DNA of 7,786 nucleotides from Archangium sp. (GTDB lineage Bacteria; Myxococcota; Myxococcia; Myxococcales; Myxococcaceae). Both the position numbers and the translations under genes were made by a program. Below are positions 1 to 6,039 of this stretch, in pieces. The stretch covers positions 1 to 7,786 of the forward strand of contig JAEUJR010000075.1 in NCBI GenBank assembly GCA_016793585.1, written 5' to 3'. The notes below the pieces were generated by a model. That model had not been told where the DNA came from. It saw only the letters and a list, made by a program, of their open reading frames with translations, and ran no database searches. How positions within the stretch are numbered: position 1 is the first letter of the stretch; each line of letters opens with the position of its first letter.

Positions 1-118
1 CGGCCGTCGTGCCTCCCGCGGCGTTACCGCCAGCCGCTGAACCACCAGCACGTCCACCAGCCGCACCGCCAGCCGTCGTGCCACCACCGGTCACGGTTCC
101 ACCAGCAGTACCGCCGCC
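1..118 (-). repeat. Low-complexity Gly/Ala/Thr linker-coding repeat
   Basis: The 3' part of the visible lipoprotein gene is built of degenerate GCTGGTGGN / GCTGGCGGT units encoding repeated (T/A)AGG-like blocks. An 11-bp stretch (GCCGTCGTGCC on the plus strand) occurs exactly at 3-13 and again at 72-82. This is an internal coding repeat of a flexible linker, not a mobile repeat. Such tracts are prone to length variation. Confidence 0.6.
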
Positions 119-274
119 CGTGGCGCCCGCGTCAGGCGAAACGCACGCACCGGCAGAGCAGACCTGGCCAGAGCCACAGTCAGAGTTGGTATTGCAGGTG
201 CTCGGTCCGGGGCAGGCTGTCGTGACAGCGAGCACCGCTCCGATCAGGAGATGGCGAAGAGAGAGTTTGGACAT
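1..274 (-). CDS. Cys-rich, Gly-linker secreted/lipoprotein, partial (C-terminus off left edge)
   Basis: Ninety-one codons of a minus-strand gene are visible, beginning at ATG 274..272. An in-frame TGA lies four codons upstream, and no other standard start codon lies between it and the ATG, so this start is well constrained. No clear Shine-Dalgarno sequence is present. Residues 1-20 form a short signal sequence (basic K3 and R7, hydrophobic 9-17) ending in VTTAC, so C21 is a candidate lipidated cysteine. The -3 residue is Thr rather than the usual Leu, so lipidation is plausible rather than certain. Residues 27-45 carry a C-x5-C-x5-C-x4-C motif (C27, C33, C39, C44; NSDCGSGQVCSAGACV), a small disulfide-type module common in myxobacterial surface proteins. 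From about residue 53 the chain becomes a Gly/Ala/Thr linker, probably leading to a folded domain beyond the edge. The function is not recognisable. It lies 80 nt after the BatA-like gene, in the same orientation. Confidence 0.85.
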   Translation of the reverse strand, partial: MSKLSLRHLLIGAVLAVTTACPGPSTCNTNSDCGSGQVCSAGACVSPDAGATGGGTAGGTVTGGGTTAGGAAGGRAGGSAAGGNAAGGTTA

Positions 275-335
275 GGGGCCGCTTCATACCAGCCACCGCC
301 ATTCTCAGATCGTGAGATTCGGCGGCATGTGATCA

Positions 336-362
336 GGAAAGGTAGGCAACGTTCCTACTTCC
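336..362 (-). terminator. Bulged hairpin over the stop codon of the BatA-like gene; possible transcript end
   Basis: GGAA (336-339) and GTAGG (342-346) pair with CCTAC (354-358) and TTCC (359-362). This gives nine pairs with a 2-nt bulge and a 7-nt loop, straddling the TAG stop at 357..355. No U-tract follows on the minus strand, so it is not a textbook intrinsic terminator and may only stabilise the mRNA 3' end. A smaller perfect 5-bp hairpin (TCTCA 303-307 / TGAGA 313-317) sits in the same 80-nt gap before the lipoprotein start. I see no convincing promoter in this gap. Confidence 0.3.
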
Positions 363-2445
363 GGAGCAGCGCGCCCTCGGCGACAAACGCCAACGTCGCT
401 GCCAACAAGAGCCACGTCCAGATGGGCGTCTTCTTGTCCGTCTGCTCTCCCTCGGCGAGGCGCACGACGTCTTCACCGAACCAGGCGCTCACGGCCTCGA
501 CCGAATGCCGGGTGACGTCGCTCGCGATGGGATCGAGCGTGGCGGCGAACGAAGCCTGCGGCGAGGCAGCGCCCAGCGCATCGAGCACCTGATACCGACC
601 GGGCTCCGGGAGTGGCCCAGCCTCGCCGCTCACCCCGTCGGCCTGCTTCACGATGGGCCGCTCGTCACCCGACGGCGCCTTCACCAGCACCGCAGGGTGC
701 TCGGCCTCGAGCGGCAGCGTCACCGACGCTCCAACGCGCGCGCGCACCGCTTCTCGTTCATCGAGTGTTCCCGTCAGCCACGCGGCCGCGCGCTGCATGA
801 ACGGAAGGAAGGAGGTGCGAATGGGGAAGTCGCTCCAGTCGCGGTCGACCGACGACGCGAGCGCGAGCACCCTGCCCTTCCCCGTGCGCATCGCCAGCAA
901 CGCCGGCGCGCCGTCATCGAGCGCACCGAGCACCGTCACGTCGCCGTTCGACACGCTCTCGAACAACACGTACCGGTAGAACTTCGTCGACACGAGGCCC
1001 TCGCGCGCCTTGCCGGTGAACGGAGCCAGCACGGGGTGCCCGGCCTCCAACTCGGTCAACCGCGCCGCGCGTGCGCTCGCGTCGGCCGCCGCGGGCTCGA
1101 CTGCCGTCTTCACCACGCGCAGCTTCCTCGGCAGCACGGCGCCAAGCGCGGCGTTGGTCGCGTCGACCTCGGCGTGGTCACCGAATGAAATGAACAACCC
1201 GCCACCCTTCGCGACGAACTCGGCCAGGCGCGCGCCCACCTCGGGCGGCGGCGGAGCGACGTTCAGCAGCATCACCACGTCCCACGTCGAGAAGTCCTCG
1301 CGCCACGCAGCATCGGCATCACGCACCACCGCGCGCACGGGGCTCCCCGGCGCCGAGAGCGCTGCGTCGGTGAAGTACGCCTCGTCTTTCACCTTCAGCG
1401 GGTTGGGCTCGCCGTTCACGACGAGGGCGCGCAGCTCTTTCGGCACCGTCACCACCACGCCGCGCACGTCGTCTTCCACGAGGGCGTCGGGCGTCAGCAC
1501 GCCTTCGACGAACAGCGTGCCGCCCTGCTGAAACGTGTACGTGAGCGACTTCTGCGCCGTGCCATCAGCCGAGAGGTCGACGAAGCCCTTCGCGACGACC
1601 TGCCCTTCGACGCGCAGCGTGAGCTCGACGTCTTTCTGGGCCTCGGCCGCGAAGTTGCGCACGGTGAAGGTGAACTGCCACGCACGCGGGCCAGCCTGTG
1701 GCGCGGGCTCTGCGTGCAGGTCGACGATGGCGCGGTTGGGCAGGCGCTCCCGGCCACGGGCGACGTCACGCAGCACGATCTCGGGCTTCACCTTCTCGCC
1801 CTTCGGGCCCGTGCTGACGGGCGGCTCTGCCTCGAGCCGCAGCGCGTTCTGCGCGAGCGCCGACACGAGCACGATGCGGCGATTCGCGAGCACAGACTCG
1901 TCGAGGGCGCGCGCCGCCACCTCGAGGCAGCGGTTCAAGTCGACGGCCTCGTAGCCGGGCTTGAGCTCGTCGACCTGGGTGATGAGCCGCGCCTTCTCGA
2001 ACGAGAGCGGGCCGAGGGCCACCGGCGCGCGCGTGCACGGCACCAGCGTCGCGGGCTCCTCGGTGAGCAGGTCAGAGAGCGCGGCCTTCGTCTCTTTGCG
2101 GGCGACGTCGAAGAGCGTCGTTCCATCGCTCCAGCGCATGGCGAGCGAGGTGTCGACGACGACGACGGTGGCCGCAGCGCCACGGGCAGTGCCCGCGGTC
2201 GCCGTCTTCACGAACTCGGGTCGGGCGAGCGCCAGCGGCACCGCGAGGAAGAACAGCGTGCGCAGGACGTAGAGGATGAGCCGCTTCAACTTCAGCCGCG
2301 AGGCCGTGCGCTTCTGGCTCTTGATGACGAACGCGATGGCGGGGAACGGGGTGGGCCGTGGGCGCCGCCGGTCGAAGAGGTGAACGAGCAGTGGAATGAG
2401 CGCGGCCAGGGTACCGAGCAACATCAACGGGTGGGCGAACGTCAC
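355..2445 (-). CDS. BatA-like membrane protein: two N-terminal TM, degenerate vWA, GATase-like fold, C-terminal TM
   Basis: This is a 696-residue inner-membrane protein. Residues 1-77 match the BatA/aerotolerance N-terminal double-TM domain: TM about 6-24 (HPLMLLGTLAALIPLLVHLF), the basic DRRRPRPTPFPA loop, and TM about 56-74. Residues about 92-200 are a vWA-type Rossmann fold, but its MIDAS is lost: DTSLA at 98-102 instead of DxSxS, no Thr in the second loop (GYEAVDLNRC), and SALA where T/S-D-G is expected. Residues about 250-335 look like a beta-sandwich. Residues about 338-560 resemble a class-I glutamine-amidotransferase fold (LVVNGE; FVAKGGGLFISFGD) without a catalytic cysteine; the only cysteines, C137 and C173, lie in the vWA part. 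A final TM spans about 674-692. The GTG start overlaps the DUF58 stop (GTGA, 2442-2445) and has a strong GGAGGT six bases upstream, implying translational coupling. Family members work with DUF58 and MoxR proteins in envelope maturation or stress; the exact role here is unknown. Confidence 0.9.
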   Translation of the reverse strand: MTFAHPLMLLGTLAALIPLLVHLFDRRRPRPTPFPAIAFVIKSQKRTASRLKLKRLILYVLRTLFFLAVPLALARPEFVKTATAGTARGAAATVVVVDTSLAMRWSDGTTLFDVARKETKAALSDLLTEEPATLVPCTRAPVALGPLSFEKARLITQVDELKPGYEAVDLNRCLEVAARALDESVLANRRIVLVSALAQNALRLEAEPPVSTGPKGEKVKPEIVLRDVARGRERLPNRAIVDLHAEPAPQAGPRAWQFTFTVRNFAAEAQKDVELTLRVEGQVVAKGFVDLSADGTAQKSLTYTFQQGGTLFVEGVLTPDALVEDDVRGVVVTVPKELRALVVNGEPNPLKVKDEAYFTDAALSAPGSPVRAVVRDADAAWREDFSTWDVVMLLNVAPPPPEVGARLAEFVAKGGGLFISFGDHAEVDATNAALGAVLPRKLRVVKTAVEPAAADASARAARLTELEAGHPVLAPFTGKAREGLVSTKFYRYVLFESVSNGDVTVLGALDDGAPALLAMRTGKGRVLALASSVDRDWSDFPIRTSFLPFMQRAAAWLTGTLDEREAVRARVGASVTLPLEAEHPAVLVKAPSGDERPIVKQADGVSGEAGPLPEPGRYQVLDALGAASPQASFAATLDPIASDVTRHSVEAVSAWFGEDVVRLAEGEQTDKKTPIWTWLLLAATLAFVAEGALLRK

Positions 2446-3329
2446 GCCGCACCTCCGCCGGCGCGCTGCGAGAGGAACTTCACCAGCACCTTGTCGAGCG
2501 GCTCGTCGGTGCGCACGCGCACGTAGTCGACGTCAGCGGCCGTGCAGGTGGCCTTCGTCTCTTCGAGGAAGCGGGTGAACTCCTCGAGGTAGCTCTCTTT
2601 GATTTCCCGCGGGTTCACCTCGAGCCTGCGGTCGTCCTCCATCGAGAGGAACAGCGTCGGGTCGTCGTAGGGGAACGTGAGCTCGGCCGGGTCGACGAGG
2701 TGGAAGATGGCGAGGTCGTGTTTGCGCGCCCGCAACGCGAGCAGGCGCTTCAACCCATCGGGCCCGTCATCGAGGAAGTCCGAGAACACACAGACGAGCG
2801 AGCGGCGCGGCAGCTTCTCGGCGAGCAGGTCGGCCGTGCGCGCGAGGTCGGTCTCACCCTTCGCGTCATTCGCCTCGAGCGCTTCGAACAGCACCTGCAG
2901 GTGCGACGCCGACGACCTCGGCGGCACCTCGACGACGTGCGCCTTCGTGGCGATGGTGACGCCCGCAGCGTCTTGCTGGCGAAGCAGCAGGTGCCCGAGC
3001 GTCGCCGCCAGCACCCGCGCCACCTCGAGCTTCGTCATGCCGGCGGTGCCGAAGCCCATCGAGCCCGAGCCGTCGACGACGAGCGTGCAACGCAGGTTCG
3101 TCTCGTGCTCGAAGCGTTTGACGTAGTACCGGTCGAACTTGCCGTACGCCTTCCAGTCGAGGTGCTTCAGCTCGTCGCCTGGCGCGTACTCCTTGTGCTC
3201 GGCGAACTCGACGCTCTGCCCCTGGTGCGGCGACTTGTGCAGCCCCGACAACACGCCCTCGACGACGGCGCGTGCGCGAACCTTGAGACCGCCGAGGCGG
3301 GAGAGCGTCTGAGCGTCGAGCAACGACAC
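2442..3329 (-). CDS. DUF58 family protein with vWA domain and intact MIDAS
   Basis: This 295-residue cytoplasmic-type protein has no TM segment. The family signature is clear: LSGLHKSPHQGQSVEFAEHK at about 28-46, then YAPGDELKHLDWKAYGKFDR at about 48-67. A vWA fold follows, with a complete metal-ion site: D86-G-S88-G-S90 (VVDGSGSM), T160 in KGETDL, and D184 in VFSDF. The length is typical for the compact DUF58 form. DUF58 proteins are usually encoded with a MoxR AAA+ ATPase and BatA/BatB-type membrane proteins and are thought to bridge the ATPase and membrane partners. The BatA-like partner follows with a 4-nt overlap. The GTG at 3329 is the first standard start in the open frame after the preceding gene and fits the family's N-terminus (LLDAQTLSRLGGLKVRARAV). 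No Shine-Dalgarno sequence is visible before it, so translation initiation may be weak or leaderless. Confidence 0.93.
   Translation of the reverse strand: MSLLDAQTLSRLGGLKVRARAVVEGVLSGLHKSPHQGQSVEFAEHKEYAPGDELKHLDWKAYGKFDRYYVKRFEHETNLRCTLVVDGSGSMGFGTAGMTKLEVARVLAATLGHLLLRQQDAAGVTIATKAHVVEVPPRSSASHLQVLFEALEANDAKGETDLARTADLLAEKLPRRSLVCVFSDFLDDGPDGLKRLLALRARKHDLAIFHLVDPAELTFPYDDPTLFLSMEDDRRLEVNPREIKESYLEEFTRFLEETKATCTAADVDYVRVRTDEPLDKVLVKFLSQRAGGGAA
2451..2456 (-). promoter_or_regulatory. Ribosome binding site for the BatA-like gene
   Basis: On the minus strand GGAGGT lies inside the 3' end of the DUF58 gene, with about six bases between GGAGG and the GTG start. It is the strongest Shine-Dalgarno match in the window and supports the GTG at 2445 as the true start. 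Confidence 0.8.
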
Positions 3330-3363
3330 GGTGGCGGTTGTAACGAAGAAGCGACGGCCGTGG

Positions 3364-3379
3364 TGCCGTTTTCCCGGCA
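3364..3379 (-). other. Small hairpin between the YfiR-family and DUF58 genes
   Basis: TGCCG (3364-3368) and CGGCA (3375-3379) form a perfect 5-bp stem with a 6-nt loop (GGAAAA on the minus strand). It begins about 20 nt after the YfiR stop and ends about 34 nt before the DUF58 GTG. It lacks a U-tract. It could attenuate readthrough between the two gene pairs, but a stem this short can arise by chance. The rest of the 70-nt gap shows no clear promoter. Confidence 0.25.
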
Positions 3380-3399
3380 GGCGGCTCCAGTCATTCCGG

Positions 3400-3933
3400 T
3401 CAGGGGCCTTGCACGGCTCGCACGAGCTTCAAGACCGACGGGCTGAACTCGGCGCCGAGCACACGCGCGGTCGAGACGTTCAGCACCGGCTGCGGCTTGC
3501 CGTTGACCGAGGCGACTCCGAGCAGCACGCCCTCGCCCACCTGCCGCTCGTCGAAGGTGAGCGAGTACTGCTTCGCCGCCCGGCTCGCCTGTACGACGCC
3601 GCGAACGTCGTCGGCCGACAACGCCGAGGACACGAGCACCGCGTCGGCCGTCAGCTTCGAGCCCCACGCGGCCGTTCGAAAGACGAGGGAGCGCTGCTTG
3701 ATGGTCTTGATGTCGAGGTCGGCGAGCGACACACGCACAGCCTCGGCCGCCCGCTCGGCGCCCTTCGAGAACGGAATCGCGACCACGAAGTCACCCTGCC
3801 CTCGCCCCTCGAAGCCAGCGTCGTAGGTGAGCACCTTCAGCATCACCAGCGTGGCGAGGCGCGGCGGCACCTCGGTCGTCGGCTCCGCGAAGGCACGCAA
3901 GGCGCAGAGAAGCAGCAACGACGCCGTTCTCAT
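3400..3933 (-). CDS. YfiR-family (DUF4154) periplasmic protein
   Basis: This is a 177-residue protein with a signal peptide (MRT, then a hydrophobic stretch from about 4 to 12, with AFA|EP cleavage near residue 16), so it is predicted periplasmic. The family fit rests on the N-terminal VPPRLATLVMLKVLTYD block (22-38), the VVAIPFSKG strand (50-58), the SLADL and VLVSSALSADDVRGV segments, and the C-terminal signature VNGKPQPVLNVSTARVLGAE (143-162) followed by FSPSVLKLVRAV. Length is typical. The only cysteine, C10, is in the signal peptide, so the mature form lacks the disulfides described for Pseudomonas YfiR. The ATG overlaps the receptor stop (ATGA, 3930-3933), with GGAG seven bases upstream. 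YfiR of Pseudomonas represses the diguanylate cyclase YfiN from the periplasm. Here co-translation with an outer-membrane receptor suggests relaying or modulating receptor state, which is inference. Confidence 0.8.
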   Translation of the reverse strand: MRTASLLLLCALRAFAEPTTEVPPRLATLVMLKVLTYDAGFEGRGQGDFVVAIPFSKGAERAAEAVRVSLADLDIKTIKQRSLVFRTAAWGSKLTADAVLVSSALSADDVRGVVQASRAAKQYSLTFDERQVGEGVLLGVASVNGKPQPVLNVSTARVLGAEFSPSVLKLVRAVQGP

Positions 3934-5900
3934 GGCGGCGCTCCGAACGCGTAGGCGACACGAAGAAACAGCTCCCGGTTGCGGCCGGGAAGCGGAGCGA
4001 CGCCACCGGCGTACGGCTGCGCGAGCACCACGTTCGCGTCGAGCAGGTTGCCCACGCCGAGCTGCGCCGAGAGACCGTCGAGACCGAGGTCATCGACGCC
4101 AACCCAGGCAGACACGAGGAGCGCGGCAGGGAGCGCGCTGACGATGCCGGTGCCATCGAGCGCGTCGGACGCAGAGACGAACGCCTGGCGGCCCGAGAAG
4201 AACACGGCGCTCCCGCCCGCGGAGAATACGTCGGTGAAGCGGAAGCGGCCGAACGCGGTCACCTTCACCAGCGGCATCGCGAGCAGCCTGTTCGTTCCCG
4301 GCACGAGGTAGGTGTCGACGTCGTTGGTGACGACGGGAGCGGCGAGCGCGCCGGTGAGCGTGAGGGCTCCGCGACGGCCACGAAGCCGCAGCATCGCCTC
4401 GGCGCCAGCGGTCGAGATGGCGCCACCGTTTCGATACGACTCGGCGCCGTTCTCGTCGACGCCGTAGATGATGGGTGACGTGAGCACCGTGTAGAAGCCG
4501 TTCACGCTCAGGTACGCGACCTCACCCAGAGCCATTCCAGCCTCGGCTTCGGCGACCTGCGTGCGCTCGGCGCGAATGCCAGTGCCGAGGTTCAGGTTCT
4601 CGATGCCAGGGCTGCGAAAGGCTCCACCGTAGAGCGCCTTCACGTTCACCGGGCCGAACTGGCGCGTGAGGGCCAGGCGCGGCGCGACGTTCACGCCGAC
4701 GGCGGAGTTCCATTCGAGGCGGCCACCCGCGGTGACGTTGACGACGGGGTTCATCCACTGGGCCTGCGCCCACGTGGCGACGTTCGTGTACGTGACGGTC
4801 GGGTTGCCGGCGAAGGCGGTCTGCAGGCCGACGAGGCGCTGGTCGTTCAGCCACGCATGGTCGACGAAGCCTTCGAGGCCGCCTGCGACGGTGAGGGCGT
4901 CGAGCGGAGCCCATGAGGCGGTGAGGCCCGCGAGCACGCGCGCGGCCGACTTGTCGAAGAAGAAGGGCGAGGTGCCGGCGCTCGTCTGCCAGGGCACCTG
5001 GAGCCGCGTCTGCAGCCGCGGGCGCAGCTTGAGCGACGCCGTCACCGGCAGCTCTGCCTGCAGGTCAGCGAGCAGCGTGCGGAATCGAACGGTCTCGGCG
5101 GTCGGCGTGAGTTCGCCATAGCCCACGCTCGCGCCGAGCTTCTGGTCGTCGTACAGCACGCGCGCGCGCAGCGCCTTCCACGAGAGGCTCGCGGTCATGA
5201 AGGTCGGGTCGGCCGCCTCGTCACCGAGGCCACGCGAGTTGCCCGAAAAGTCGGTGAAGGTTCTGCGGGTGCGACGGCCTTCTCCACCTGCGACGTGCAG
5301 TGACCACTCGACCTCTTCCGCTTCGTGACGCGCGCCGGCCGAGCCCGAGAGCGACCAGTCGTGAAACCCGGTGATGCCCGCAGCGCCGCGCGCAGAGACT
5401 TCTCCACCCTGCAGCGTGCCGCCCTGGCGCGTGATGACGTTGACGACGGCGAGCTCGGCCGAACCACCGTAGAGCGCCGAGCCCGGGCCACGAATCAACT
5501 CGAGCCGCTCGATGGAGTGCGCGAGCACGTGATGACCGAACGTCGTCGTCGAATAGAGCAGCTCGTTCACCTCCTGCCCGTCGAGCATCACCAGCACCTT
5601 GCCCTCGTGGCCCCAGAGGTTGCGGAAGGCGACGCCGACGACGCCCGACACGTCTTGATGAAACGTGAAGCCGGGCACCAACTGCAGCACCTCGAGCAGG
5701 TCGCGCGCGCCCGAAGCGAGAATGTCGTCGCGCGTGATGACGAGCACGACGTTCGGCGCTTCGGCGACCGTGCGGGCGTCGCGCGTGGCGACTTCGACGC
5801 GGGTCTCGAGCAGCGCCTCGAGCGAGAGGTCGTCGACGTCAGCTGCGCCAGCGTCGACTTGAGACAACAGAACGAGGGAGAGCGACCACGCAGCGAACAT
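3930..5900 (-). CDS. TonB-dependent outer-membrane receptor
   Basis: This is a 656-residue outer-membrane barrel with an N-terminal plug. A hydrophobic leader (about 2-13) precedes a short acidic segment with a TonB-box-like stretch (VEVATR, 35-40). The plug covers about 46-157: APNVVLVITRDDILASGARD, VLVMLDGQEVNEL (102-114), and ERLELIRGPGSALYGG (131-146) followed by VVNVITR, the standard plug ending. Residues about 160-652 are amphipathic strands of a compact BtuB-sized barrel, with VGNLLDANV near the end and a final strand ELFLRVAYAF. Four residues (GAPP) follow the terminal aromatic residue. No cysteine is present. Substrate is not deducible; such receptors import iron chelates, cobalamin, glycans or other scarce ligands using TonB-ExbBD energy. 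ATG 5900 is the only standard start after an in-frame TGA (5939..5937). The resulting leader has no basic residue, and no Shine-Dalgarno sequence is visible. The YfiR-family gene overlaps its stop by 4 nt. Confidence 0.93.
   Translation of the reverse strand: MFAAWSLSLVLLSQVDAGAADVDDLSLEALLETRVEVATRDARTVAEAPNVVLVITRDDILASGARDLLEVLQLVPGFTFHQDVSGVVGVAFRNLWGHEGKVLVMLDGQEVNELLYSTTTFGHHVLAHSIERLELIRGPGSALYGGSAELAVVNVITRQGGTLQGGEVSARGAAGITGFHDWSLSGSAGARHEAEEVEWSLHVAGGEGRRTRRTFTDFSGNSRGLGDEAADPTFMTASLSWKALRARVLYDDQKLGASVGYGELTPTAETVRFRTLLADLQAELPVTASLKLRPRLQTRLQVPWQTSAGTSPFFFDKSAARVLAGLTASWAPLDALTVAGGLEGFVDHAWLNDQRLVGLQTAFAGNPTVTYTNVATWAQAQWMNPVVNVTAGGRLEWNSAVGVNVAPRLALTRQFGPVNVKALYGGAFRSPGIENLNLGTGIRAERTQVAEAEAGMALGEVAYLSVNGFYTVLTSPIIYGVDENGAESYRNGGAISTAGAEAMLRLRGRRGALTLTGALAAPVVTNDVDTYLVPGTNRLLAMPLVKVTAFGRFRFTDVFSAGGSAVFFSGRQAFVSASDALDGTGIVSALPAALLVSAWVGVDDLGLDGLSAQLGVGNLLDANVVLAQPYAGGVAPLPGRNRELFLRVAYAFGAPP
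3941..3944 (-). promoter_or_regulatory. Ribosome binding site for the YfiR-family gene
   Basis: GGAG on the minus strand, seven bases before the ATG at 3933 and inside the receptor's 3' end. It supports coupled translation of receptor and YfiR-family protein. Confidence 0.55.
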
Positions 5901-5981
5901 CAGAGCGCGCGACGGTAGACCTTCACTGCCGCCGGTTCACGTTCTTCCAGTGCGACTTCACGGCGTGGCGCGCCCCGGCGA

Positions 5982-5998
5982 GCACGAACAGCTCGTGC
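5982..5998. promoter_or_regulatory. Perfect inverted repeat (6-bp arms, 5-nt spacer) upstream of the receptor gene
   Basis: GCACGA (5982-5987) and TCGTGC (5993-5998) are perfect reverse complements around ACAGC. It lies about 82 nt before the receptor start and about 42 nt after the hydrolase stop. No U-tract follows on the minus strand, so an operator or a weak transcript-end hairpin are both possible. Confidence 0.3.
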
Positions 5999-6002
5999 CG
6001 AA

Positions 6003-6015
6003 AACTCGACGAGTT
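6003..6015. promoter_or_regulatory. Perfect 6-1-6 palindrome upstream of the receptor gene
   Basis: AACTCG (6003-6008), A, CGAGTT (6010-6015). The one-base centre cannot form a real RNA loop, so a dimeric-regulator binding site is a better reading than a terminator. It is only five bases from the neighbouring inverted repeat at 5982-5998. The regulator is unknown. Confidence 0.3.
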
Positions 6016-6039
6016 GGACGTGGCGACGCACGCGGTACT

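Larger units (their letters stand above)
5923..6039 (-). other. Coding-like, start-less segment directly after the hydrolase stop
   Basis: Reading on in frame after the hydrolase TGA gives 38 sense codons and then TGA (5925..5923). GC by codon position in this frame, counted by hand, is 35/38 at the third position against 21/38 and 20/38 at positions one and two: a pattern like the flanking genes, not like random GC-rich spacer. There is no ATG or TTG, and the only GTGs lie well inside. The predicted tail contains FRHELFVLAGARHAV and KSHWKNVNRRQ; I recognise no family. It could be a former C-terminal extension cut off by a new stop, a gene remnant, a readthrough tail, or chance. The same phase bias would also fit the plus-strand frame running CAC TGC CGC from 5924, which has no evident gene. 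Confidence 0.35.

Noticed and set aside
9..332. Proline-rich plus-strand ORF at the left edge
   Set aside because: It is the reverse reading of the Gly/Ala linker of the lipoprotein; the minus frame has a signal peptide and an ordered Cys motif.
1714..2526. Long plus-strand ORF (270 codons) antisense to the BatA-like and DUF58 genes
   Set aside because: Arg/His/Glu/Gln-rich product without motifs. It is the usual mirror ORF of a GC-rich gene, and the minus strand has clear domain evidence.
3364..3379. Intrinsic terminator after the YfiR-family gene
   Set aside because: Only a 5-bp stem and no U-tract, so it was kept as a hairpin without a terminator call.
2700..3446. Plus-strand ORF (248 codons) over the DUF58 gene
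   Set aside because: Antisense shadow of a gene with intact family signatures; composition is Arg/Val/Leu-rich with no recognisable domain.
3331..3954. Plus-strand ORF (207 codons) over the YfiR-family gene
   Set aside because: Antisense shadow; no motifs, and the opposite strand has a signal peptide, family signature and overlap with its operon partner.
5325..5918. Plus-strand ORF (197 codons) over the receptor's plug-coding region
   Set aside because: Antisense shadow of the TonB plug domain; no independent support.
5984..6001. sigma-54-like promoter element (GGCACG then GTTCG on the minus strand)
   Set aside because: The -24 half resembles the consensus, but the essential GC of the -12 half is absent at the right spacing, and the bases belong to the 5982-5998 inverted repeat.
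5900..6031. A 43-codon minus-strand ORF (GTG 6031..6029) whose TGA overlaps the receptor ATG (TGATG)
   Set aside because: The overlap looks like coupling, but third-position GC is only 24 of 43, far below the neighbouring genes, and the product is a generic Arg/Ala-rich chain. The other minus frame of the same DNA carries the coding-like bias.
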